Positions 10,666 through 22,900 of a stretch of DNA of 64,000 nt are shown in pieces. A program made the position numbers and the translations under genes. Each line of letters starts with the position of its first letter. Position 1 is the stretch's first letter. Below the pieces are notes generated by a model that was not told where the DNA came from, did not search any database, and saw nothing but the letters and a program-made list of their open reading frames with translations. The stretch spans positions 50,352,949-50,416,948 of the forward strand of contig NC_069123.1 in NCBI RefSeq assembly GCF_026914265.1, given 5' to 3'. Source of the DNA: Mya arenaria (lineage: Eukaryota; Mollusca; Bivalvia; Myida; Myidae).

Positions 10666-10789
10666 TCCAAAGACCCATTCAGCTACAACCTGTTTTGTGA
10701 AATCGAACAACTGATATGCTCGAGCGGTTGGCGGCCGTTTTATTAGCGCTGCATTGTGTGACCTTGCCGCCCAGTGCGTCACTTGAACT

Positions 10790-12433
10790 TCTCACATGGC
10801 CAGTCGACTTCACGACTTTTTATTGTTTTCAAGTACTTTAGAAAATGCCTTTCAGATCATTGCTATTTAGCGGAACATGTAGACTCATGGGTGTTAAGGT
10901 TTTCAAACATTTGACACCGTGACCATCTTTTTGAACAAATATCACCCATATGATCTTTATGACCGCATAACGACCTGTAAACTTTCTATATTGGACGAGT
11001 GATTATTCTTATGAAGTTAATGCAAATCAAAGCAAGATTGTTTGTATTATTATTTATTTTCACATTATTTATGTACATACTAACTAAGATGTTTGCACAT
11101 AATCGGAATAAAAACTCTGACATCATGTACCCTATGATACGAGGTTATTTCTGCCACAGAACAAAAATTCTTAACATCATTATATGCCATATACATGTAA
11201 ATGATATTTCGAATGGCCTAAATTCTCACTACAGCAGTCTTTAAAGATCTAAAGAGCAATCACCTGTCTTTTTTCCACTTTAAAACAAAAAGCATGACCA
11301 AAAAATTACAAAGAAAAACTAAACAGTAAAGTCAGAGATAAGGGCATTAGTAGAAAGGTGAGTATTGTCTTGATCTAGTAAGTTTAATTTCATGCGAGTA
11401 AAAAGTTTCAAATTACAGATTAGTTGAAGTGGTACCGGTAAATGACCAATTAAGTGTTTATATAAAAAATACCCCTGGCAAGCAATGAGACCTAAACAAA
11501 GAGTGTATGGAAGAGTCTGCATTCTCTTAACTTTAATTGTTATAAAACTGAAGTCATTTAGTTTTCACTTTCTTTACACACTTTGTGCATATCAACCATT
11601 AGCTCTATTGGGTGTAAAGATTCTACTAGACGACAGTGTCAATTAAAAAACAAGTATATAATTGTGTCAAACAGTAAATAATAATTCACATTATAATGAT
11701 TAGTTTTATTCCTAAATATCACTTTGAAATAAAGTATGCTTTGAACTCATTTCATAACAAGGAGTTCCAGTTTCAGACAGTCTGTTGATAGAAATAACCC
11801 CATAACAGCAGTCAACACGAACCATATTGCACATCAAACACAGTCATAACAATCACCTACAACAATCATTAACCTGTAAAGCCAGCTTCTACATTGAAAA
11901 GTACAGAATGCATAAGAACAATGATATACATGTACATTTATTCGTAAAATGTTATGTATTAACTACTGAGCAATATGGTTTTATTATTATCTAGGTGCAT
12001 ATAACAATACACCTTATATCCAAGTTCTCCAAAACAATCGACTGTCCCCATGAAGTATCAAATTAACAACTTAATACATGAGCTTACAAATTATTCCACA
12101 ACTGAATGTATGTTATGGATAATTATTAAGTCATAAACTTTAAAATAGAGTACTATTTAAATACAATTTAGTACATATGAGAATGCTCTGATTAAAAATT
12201 TATAGATGAAAGTAAAGGTAGGTATCAGGGGTACCGGTAAGTTTATTCACAAGGTCACTCAAAACCTTTGCATACATAAAATTTAAGCTGTCCAAAGACG
12301 GCCAGCTTGACATTTCAGAAGCCGTATTGGAAGAATAGCACTGAGTAGGAAAAAATATCAAATTGCCTGTTTATGCTGTTTTGTTAATGAAAGAGTGTAC
12401 ATAACCTTATTAAGAAATATTACACACAACTGA
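10790..12433. other. Non-genic stretch
   Basis: AT-rich sequence with no supportable gene. The short frames here (for example 10999-11244 and 11319-11522) lack recognisable motifs. Confidence 0.4.
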
Positions 12434-12792
12434 GGGTCATATGACATTATAAGGACCGGTCAGTCTGCCAACGAAGGTGTATATGGACCGAGGCGTAAGC
12501 CGAGGTCCATTCACCTTCGGGGCTGACTGGCCGGTACTTATAATGCCATATGGCCCGAAGTGGTGTGTAAATATTTCTTATATTATACCGAACATTTTAT
12601 ATAACCATTCGTTAATTTTAAAGCACTTTGGATGTGATTTATTGTACATAGCTTATGTTGCGACAATTTTTGCCGTTGTGACAAAAGCAGGTCACGCGTT
12701 CCAGTTGTATGACCTCAGCGGTCCATATTACATTTTGGCGAGGTCCGGACCGGCCAAAAATATGATATGGACCGCTGACGTCATAAAACTGG
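12434..12792. mobile_element. Foldback element with two long hairpins
   Basis: Hairpin 1: arms 12434-12493 and 12501-12556, about 55 bp each with a loop of a few bases; both arms carry ATTATAAG.ACCGG, the CGAAGGTG core and GGTCCAT or its complement. Hairpin 2: arms 12701-12738 and 12755-12792, with TATGACCTCAGCGGTCCATAT on one side and its near reverse complement on the other. The open frames found on both strands (12477-12884 and 12639-12854) are a by-product of the palindromes. Looks like a non-autonomous foldback or MITE unit. Confidence 0.75.
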
Positions 12793-13032
12793 ATTTTAAT
12801 CAAAATACAGTGATATACGGATCGATCGATTTTATATATACACAGAAAGGACACATTTATGTAAGGTATAATATTTGCAAATAGTCAAACAAAGGCCTTG
12901 AATTGAATTTCACTTAATAAAACAGCTTTTTAATACTAAAACATGTCTTATTTAGTTACATATATGTATTTTGTTATATTTGATTTGCATTGTAACATGT
13001 ATTATGGGCTGGAGGCCTTTTAGTGAATAAAA

Positions 13033-13038
13033 TTTATT
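13033..13038 (-). terminator. Possible LIN54 polyadenylation signal
   Basis: First AATAAA on the minus strand below the LIN54 stop codon (13902), implying a 3' untranslated region of roughly 0.9 kb. The region 13600-13900 inside it contains a short hairpin around AGAGCTACACATGGGCTCT. Placement is inference. Confidence 0.35.
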
Positions 13039-13901
13039 TCGAAAAACTCAAGAATGCAGAGGGGTACTTTGATATCTGCCGTGGCTACTGAAATCAGGAC
13101 TTGTTAAACTCAAGCTCTATACTCTTAGAAAGATCACAGTAGACTATAATCTGATCCATATCCTTGATATATAAGCAAGATATAGTATTCTTCTTTTTTG
13201 TTCTAAAAATGAATTTAAATATTTCAATATATCTTTGCAACTGAGGTGCACCATAAACAGTAAATACACACATTTCTCTATTTGCCATAAAAGTCAACTT
13301 TGTGCCACACAACCAAAATGTGTAAGCTGAAAAATGTAGCAGAACTATTTTAGCCATACATTGCACAGGATTTAAAGACTATGTCTTCACAAAAAAAAAA
13401 AAAAATGAAATAGGAACAATATTGTAAAGGAAATAGCACTTTTAACATAAATCATAATAGTGATATTACACTATTTTTACAGTTCTATATTCCTTTCAAG
13501 TCAACTGCTAGAATATAATAATGATAAAACTCTTAATGGATTTCCAGATAATATAATTGTGTATACAAAAATTTAAATAAGTTACATATATGTCTTCAAT
13601 AATGAGCATGTTCAATTATTAAACACAATGAAAAGTGTTGTGTCCCCGGTGTATAAAGATGGGTTGAGGCAAGGGAAAACCAGCCCGGCCCTCACAACTA
13701 GAGCTACACATGGGCTCTTGTTGCGCAGTTTGTTGCAACTCGGCCTATGTACGTTGTGTTCCCTGAACGAAGCTAGCAGCTGGCCCCTTTCATACACACA
13801 GATGAGCGATTGCTGTGCGGTGACAGACGAGGAAGAGGGGAAAGCTCAACAGTTCACAGAAAGCTGCCTATGGTGATGAACATCAGACTGTGATAAGACT
13901 G

Positions 13902-16900
13902 TCAACCAGTGTCATCTGGGTCTGGTGCTGAAGGTGGACAGAAAAATCAGATATATTTTCTTGCGGGTACAACTAATGGACTGTCAATTTTCATAACAAA
14001 TACATATTCCCTTCATGTTATATCTTAAATCCATGGCTATCATACTGAACTCGTTGAAACACTTAAATTTTATCATAAATAAGTAGCAGAAAAATCCCAG
14101 ATGTCTGCACTCCAGCCCTTACCATTCAGGAATTAACACTTTCAAAACTATTCAAAGACAGATAACCCCATAACTGTTTTGAAGTGTTCACAACCAACCC
14201 AATCAGCACAAAAAGATTTACTTGGATAATAATTCAAAGAACTATGCTTAGTTTGTATTGAGCATTGCGAAACAAAACATCCTCATCTTTATCAAAGTAA
14301 AAAAGGGGCGTTACTTGAAATTATTATTAAGCCAGAGTAATGGGCCTTTTTTTATTGACGTCTGTTGATTATCTGTTGCAACATGTGAAGTTTCATTTGA
14401 ATATCTTAAAACGTTTTGAGTAAGTGACCCAGTTTCAAACTTGCTATAAATTTCAGGAAAACATTCTGATAAAGTTTCAAAGATATTGGACCAATTTTAT
14501 TGCCTCTAGTATGTTCCAATTTATTTATTTTTTTGACCCCATATGTCCCACTTAAAAAATGGGGTGAGATTTCATCAAGAGAAACATTCTGTCCAAGTTT
14601 GACATAATCTGACCAATCATTTCATATGGTTCCAGACACAAACAAAATATCTGAGATTTGACCTAATGACCTACCGTAAGTATTTATCATGTGACCCAGT
14701 TGAAAGTTTTTCCTTTTATTTATACTTAATTCAACTGATGGTTTTGATAAAATATGCCACAATAAGTATATTAATAATTGAATGAAGTTGACAATGTGTA
14801 CCATTCAATTTCAAGCATACCCTCCAATAACGTTTTATTTCAGCCATTTTCTCCCATCTTTCACAGATTTTGTCAACTTCAGAGAACCATTCCGACCTCC
14901 ACTTGTGCTAAGATTCTTTTCCTTAATCATTCTTACAATGTCCATAGAATGCCAATTTTCACTGCTTGACGCAGAAGCTTACCTTTGGTCCGGTTTGCTG
15001 ACTCTATGATCTGCAGGAGGCATCTTCCAAACTCCTCAATGACCATGCGTTCCTGGACAACATGGGGCATCTTCTGGCGCTCGCCTTCCTCTGCCTGGGC
15101 CAGGAGGCATGCGCAGGTCGCCTCCACCACCTCAGACGTCACAAACGAGAATGGCAATCTAAAAATACATTTCAATATCTCATTCTTCAATCTTAAAATA
15201 TCCTCCTTTTATAAAATGGAACGTTCCAAGATATAGCTGTTATATCTGAAAAATAATGCAAACTCAGTCTGTACGAAAGTCATTATCACATTGCAGGAAA
15301 TGAGGTCCTGCAATACAGCCTACATTGCAGGACCGGACCAGTTTTTGCAGGACCAAACATTTTTTGTATATTTATTGAAAGTCAGCGCTTCTAACATTGT
15401 CTTAAACCCAAGAGTAAATGACTCTTGAGATCTGATTTTCAAGAGTCAAAATCTGATCTTCAAGTGTCAGTGTCCGTGTTTTTCTAAGTACTTGGTCTTT
15501 CTTTATAAATTATAGTTCTCATCTGTCATAAGATGGCAAGGTACATGCTTATCTATACTTCCAAAACTTAAATGAAAAAATATTACAATTCCAGTGTTTT
15601 ATTAGGATCAGCTGTATTAATTCACTTTTTATTCAAGAAAAATCTCAAGAAAGAGAAAAAATATATCAATATAACTTAATAGTATACCCGTGCTCCAGTC
15701 AGTATTTGAAAAGGGTAGGGTGCTACGCCATTAAAAGGCAATTTTGATGTACATTGAATGACCCTTCATGAAGCATTATTGCAAGGGCCAATGATAAATT
15801 CTTATTGTGTATGTGTATTAACTACTTTCATGCTATGGACACCTTAGCTGTTATCTTTACTTTAATTAGTGTCAAAATTAGGTATATTTTTTATACTTTA
15901 ATTTCTGAAATACTGCTCTGTCAAACAAAAGGGCACTGAAGGGTGTGGTAAAAAGGCAGCAGAAGGCTGGAAAAGACCAGCAGGTTACCACACCCTGCTA
16001 TTTAGGTCTACATGTAGCCTGAGCACTGGACTATACCTTGTTGTCTTATTTCCTGCTCTTAGGTGGTTAAAAAAATCCCAGGGTCAAAACTTGGACATTT
16101 ATGTTTTGACTCGTATGAACGTATTATTTATTTACTGCATCTTCAGTAAAACAGGAATTATGCATTTACTATTCTTTATGTAACCCTATGCATCCTTGTC
16201 AGAATCCTACATGCAACAGCGATTGTTGAGTTGCACTGACATCTCTCATTTCTACTTTCAGTTTCACTTTCATGTTTTTCATTTTTTCCGGAAGTAAACT
16301 AAAACATTCAACGTTCCTATTGTCAATATTGCAACACTGTTTTTATTTTTTCATAAATGGCATAACAATAAAATTATTATATTATATAACTTTACTCTAC
16401 ACTGGCAACGTTTTACGCAGTTCTCCATTCACTATTATCAAATTGACAGAAGGTAAGCGCGCACCTGCTTCCCGCGCTTTTTAGACCATTTGCTTTGAAA
16501 AATGTTTATTTTTATCTGTTACACATTAAAATCTTATACAAATATACTTTTAAATTGATATAGACATGGTATAAAAAACTTAAAAAATATATTTAAGCAT
16601 TGTTGTTTTTTAAACCATCATACTAAGCGAAAAAAGCCGAAGGTATCCGTTATTTTGCATAATGGGCGGAGTTATCACATCATTGAGTTCGAGTGCTGCT
16701 AATTGACATGGAAACCGTATAGATTCCAGATCGATAATAATTTGTCACTTCGGATGATAATTGCTCTTGACTTTAATTGATTAAAAAGGCATTTAGAGCA
16801 TGCCTTGCGGCTCCTTTTAAATGTTAATAATACAAATTAAAAATAGTATTACAAATTTATTATGCATCATTTTCGGGTCATTTATGATTTCTATTCGTCA

Positions 16901-19900
16901 AAACCCAAGGAGCTCTGGTTACGTTGGTTTGATCAAGTAAACATAGGTTAGTTAATAAAATTAACAAGTTAAACGTTTGACACATATTTATTAAATCCTT
17001 TTGCCCCAAAAATTATTGCCGGACACGCGGGCCTACAATATAGCTGTGATTATCGGACCTCGCCACTTTCTCATGACCTTTACTTGCAAAAAGTCTTGGT
17101 AATACCGTAATCATATACTCAAGTTTTATGAAAAATCCCAAAGCAGTGAAGTGCAGTTAGAGTCTATGAAAGACATTAACTTTTGAATTATTACCAAAAC
17201 ATTACCTCTTTGAAATGGAATAATAGACCAATTTTTACACGTTTTTTTACCATTAAAGCCTGCCAAGTGCATTCAGATCACTAACTATACAGCATTTTTT
17301 TTACAACAATACAGAATAACTGAAAATCAGACTTAACTTAAATTTCTGAGTCTGAATTCAGTCCTTAGTGATGTTGAAATTATAGATCAGATATTCCTAA
17401 AACTAAAATCAGTGCGAACCCTGTCAATCCTGATTTCAGGGTTAATCAAGAATTTTGCAATACCTGAAAAGGGACAACAACTTTAAGACATAATTCCTTA
17501 CTTAATACCTTTGACACATATTATTATAACAGATCATTGATGTATGCTCATGGGACAAAAGCCTTTATGCATTTGTAACAAACTATGACGGAAATTGTTG
17601 TATGGTCATAACAAACTCTTCAACAAATTTGGAATGTTGCGATAAATTTGTTATAAGTGGAGTCAACTGTATGGTACCTCTCTCCTGAGCCGGAGGGTGG
17701 TGGTCGTGTGGGGAGGTCAGAGATCTGGGACGACAGTTTTGACTTGGCTGCAGTCTGCTGCTGCACACGCACCTCTGCCGCATCCGCCAGGTGCATCAAC
17801 GTCTTCCGCTCGGGGCTTTCTTCAAAGTTCTTACACCCAACACATTTACACGAGGAGTTACACATGATCTTTGCCTGTGAAAAAAAGGTGACATAATACA
17901 TGTAGCTACATTTTCTTTGCTATTGACGTTAACTAGACCAACTCTGACATGAGAGAAAAATATATATTAAAAATTCAGGTTTTATCAGCTCATGAGAAAA
18001 GATATAATTAAACAAAAACTTTCATTTCAGTGATGAATTTCACCCAAAGTGCCAGACTTCATGGAATATACCTACATTTAGAAACAGCTTACATAAACTA
18101 TGAGCATTAATCATGACCCCATGAAGGTTACCTTCAAGTGTAAAGGGGAGGGATCAATTAAGATGTAAGGATCTGGGACTTGCTTGCAACACATACAGAG
18201 ATATTGATATGAGTGACATGGGTCCTGCAAACAAAATGTTGCTAAGCATCTGTGTCACGTTTCAAAGTCCCACTATGCATGACAAACTTACAGCTTGGAT
18301 GCTACAGCCTATTCTCTGTAGGCATATATGAGGCATTCCATAATGTTAAACCTGTAAGTGTGGCCTTCACCTTGCAGGTAAAGATGTGGGTCTTGCGTGC
18401 AAACTATTGCCTTTGTGTGCCTTGCATCTGTGCCAGGTGATTTCAAATTTGCACAATGCATGACGAACATACCATCCAGACAAGAGCAGAAAACAGATGA
18501 AAGGACAGAGGAACAAACACACAAACAATGTAATATTTATATGCACACCTTTTGAAGCATAAAAATTGAAACAATGACATCTTCCACTATTTTCAAGAAA
18601 AATCTATCATCAGTTATTTCATGCAGTCAAGAACATTATAAACCTTGGGTCAAATAACATCTTTGTAATACTTAGCTGAAGCTGTTGACATGTTGACAAC
18701 ATTTACGTAAAATTCCCTAACATTTAGCAATTGCTGTTGCTTTTACACTTCCCAACCATGGAGAGCTACATCTGGATTGTTATTAGCGTTATTTTATTGT
18801 TTATGTACATGTGTCGTTCTATTTAATAACCTTTGACATTTTCATGATTCAATAACATTTATGTAAACAGTTATGGTTGCTGCTGATTTTGACATCTGTG
18901 TGTGCTGTATCTATGGTATTAAGGTTTTTAAACCGATTTTTCACATATTTTTTTTGACCCCTAAATTCATATGGGTCATCTTCTGACCATAACAAATGTG
19001 AATGAAAATTTGAGGGATCTACAACAAATCATCCATAATTCATGATCAGAAACCATTTTCCTTATAAAAATCACCACAACCTTGACCTCAGACATAATGA
19101 CCCTTAATTAACAGGGGTCATTTTCTGACCATGACCAATGTGCATACAAAGTTTGGGAATTGTACAGAGGCGTTTATAAGTTATTGATTAACAACCAAGT
19201 TTAGCGCCAAAGATGGCGCGTAACAGATTAATTCTGTGTTTTATATGCTTCACACACGAAACAAAAACTGACGAGTTAAAAACTAACATTTACCTCATAA
19301 CATTCACAGTAGTTCTTTAGACATCCAGAGCGTTTGCAGTTACAACCTTTGTTATGTCGACGGTCCTTCTCGCCAGCTCTACCCTTGCCTGATGACAACA
19401 AAAGTTTTCTTTTAAAACAATCCATTGTGTATATTATATTCAATAACTTACACAGTCATAACTATTTACCTTCGTTTTGTTACGAACAACAATACAATAT
19501 TTTGTTGTAAATTGCAATCCAGATCATAATATTATAATTGCATACTTTAAGGTTGGGAATGGTGCTCAATTTTTAACCAAAATTTGGCGCAGGATTCACA
19601 AGCCATGCGGAGCAATCAGTTAAGTTTCAGCAAAGAGCACAGAGAACATAAGCCATGATGAGTATCTGCATACCTATTTTAGGGTGGAAGGCGAGGGGGT
19701 TTCTCTCAAGGCACTGTTTGATGGCTCGTGACCGGTCCTCCTCATGGTCAAGATTGTTGGCACAGTTGTTACAGTTACAGTTGTGACAAAACTCTCCATT
19801 AGCAAAACAATCACAATACCTGTAAATAACAAGTGATGTTTATCAAACATTATGCCCCCATGAGCGCCATGTTGTCAAGAATATTTGAGGCAGTTTTAAG

Positions 19901-22900
19901 ATTATGACCATTCAAAGTGGGGGTATAGAAGGTACAGTTTAAAATCATGTTCAAATGATGACTGATATTTGCAGATAAACATGTATTATCTTAGCAGCAG
20001 GGAATAAGTAAATAAGATGAAGTTTTTAATGAACAATATGAGTTGTGATCTTGACCTTTGACTATATGACTTCAAGATCCATAGGGGTTATCTTCTGGTC
20101 ACTCACTCCCAACCTAAATGTCAACTTTGAGGGCCATGGGTGCAGGCATTGTCGAGCTATCACAGACTAGATTTTTGTGTTCAAGTTCACTGTGACCTTG
20201 ACCTTTGACCTGATGACCCAATCAATAGGGGTCATTGACTGGTCAGGCCCAACCTTCATGTCAAGTTTGATGACCAAAGGTTCATGAATTGTAAAGTTTG
20301 TGTTAAAGGTCACCATGACCCTGTCCCTTGACACGATGACCCCTAAAATCAATAGGGTTCATCTACTGGTTAGGCCAAACCTCGAAGTCAAGTATGATGA
20401 CCATAGGTCCAGATATTGTGGAGTTTGCCTTCAAGGTCACTATGACTCTGTCCCTTGACCCAAGACCCCTAAAATCAATGGGGTTGATCTACTGATTAGG
20501 CCAAACCTCGAAGTCATGTTTGAGGGCCATGAGTGCAGGCATTGTCGAGTTATCACTTGGACAACCTTTTAGCATTCTCAATGTGACCTTGACCTTTAAC
20601 CCATTGACCCCTAAAATCAATAGGGATCATCTACTGGCCAGACTCAGCCTCAATGTCAAGTTTTAAGGCCATAGGTCCAGGCATTGTTGAGACAGGCTTT
20701 GACAATTTTTACAAATTAAAGGTCACTGTGACCTTGACCTTTGACCCCATGATCCCTAAAATCAATAGGGGTCATCTACTAGACAGGCCCAACCTTCATG
20801 TCAAGTTTGCTGACAATAGGCCCAGGAATTGTTGAGTTATCACTCGCACAAGCTTTGGTCTACCGACCTACCAATCGACATGTGAATAGCAATGTTCCCC
20901 CCCCTTCTTCGAAGGGGGGCCTAATAAAGGAAAATATATGTATATGTATAAAATGTACTTCAATATATTTTTTTCGATAAAGATATACTTCATGACAGCC
21001 AATGAAGCTGTATACAAAATGAATATGAAAAGAGCCTGAAAAAACAGAGTTCTTCCGCAAAATCATTAACAAATGTATAAGTGAAAAAGTGATTCACTGG
21101 GTTAACTTCAAATTCAATGTGTCAGTTTTAATTTGATGGGTCAAATTACATTTTCAATTCAATAGGTCTGTTTTACTTCAATGGGTCAACTTACAGTTAA
21201 AATTCAATGAACCAGCTTACAGTTCTATTCAATAAGTCAACTTACAGTTTTAATTAAATGGACCAACTTATAAAACTTTTCAATTCAATGGACAAACCAG
21301 GGATTGAACTGGCAGATGAAAGACAGAAACCATTTGGGCGCTGATTTTGGGGACACTTCAAGCTCAAAATGGGAGTCAAAATGAGTGAGACACCCTGCCA
21401 TAGAATTAAAACTGGTTTTAGGAAGCTCATGTGAGGGCTATCCTGAAGCAAACTGGATAGTCAATACTAACAACAAAAACAGTAACAACCAAAAGTATCG
21501 GATCTGTCGGAATCCACAGACAAATCCCATCCCTGTCAGCTTACAGTTTCAATATAATGAGTCAACTTACAGTTTCAATCTAATGAGTCAACTTACAGTT
21601 TCAGTTCAATGAGTCAACTTACAGCTTCAATACACTGAGTCAACTTGCAGTCTTAGTTCAATCGGTCATTTTACTTTTTTATTCAATTACAATTAAATTT
21701 TCCAACTCACACTTTCAACAAGAGTTGTTTGTCAAACATTATGCCCCCCTGAGCACCATGTTGTCAGGATTATTTGGACAATTGAATGAAATATGATTGG
21801 ACCAAAATGACAGCTTACTTGTCATTGACATTGGAAGCCTTTGAGGCAGTTTTAAGACTATGACCATTCAAAGTGTGAGGATAGTAGGTATAGTTTTTAA
21901 TCATGTTCAGATGATGACTGATATTTGCAGATAAAAATGTATCCTCTTAGCTTCTAGCAGCAGGGAATAAGTAAATATGACAAAAAAAATTATGATGAAT
22001 ATGAGTTATGACCATGACCTCAAAATCCATAGGAGTCATCATCTGGTCACCCAAAATTTAAATGTCAAGTTTGAGGGCCATGGGTGCAGGCATTGTCAAG
22101 TTATCACACAGACATGCTTTTTGTGTTCAAGGTCACTGTGACCTTAACCTTTGACCCAATGACCCCTAAAATCAAAAGTGGTCATCTACTGGTCAGGCCC
22201 GACCTCCAAATCAAGTTTGAGGGCCATGGGTGCATACATTGTCCATTTATCACTCGGACAATATTTTAACATTCAAGGTCTAGGCATTGTTGAGTTATCA
22301 CTTGGACCAGCTTTAAAATCCTTTTACCATTAAAGGTCAGTGACCTTTGACCCGATGTCAAGTTATCACTCGGACAAGCTTTGGTCTACCAACGGACAGA
22401 CAGACAGACCGACAGACATGTGCAAAGTAATATACACCTCTTCTATGAAGACCGACATGTGCAAAGCAATATACACCTCTTCTATGAAGAGGGGCATAAT
22501 AATAATATGGGTCAACTTACAGTTTCAATTCAATGAGTGAACACATTGAGTCAACTTACAGTTTTAAGCACTGAGATTTGGTACAATTACATGGCTTCCT
22601 CTGTCTGGCACCACCACTTGCATCCGCTGACGGCCTGAAAACAGGGCAATACACAAATATTTACATGTCCATGGTTGGTCAATGTCAATCATTTTCATCG
22701 TACCATAAAAAAAGAGCATTCATTAGAGTACATAAATTGTATATACAGGGTTGACATTATGTTTTTCACAAACCGATTTTTTTAATAATCTAACAGATCT
22801 GGCCAGGGGTCAAGGGGGCCGGCTAGGCCCCCTTGTTAGGTCTAGGGCAACGCCCTGGTCGGGGGTTCAGGGGGGCGAAGCCCCCCGAGAAAAAAACGAA

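Noticed and set aside
10489-10782. GC-rich ORFs on both strands as a transferred bacterial gene
   Set aside because: Too short, both strands open, no recognisable domain; composition alone is not enough.
12477-12884. 135-residue ORF
   Set aside because: Built from two palindromes; the opposite strand is open as well, and no domain is recognisable.
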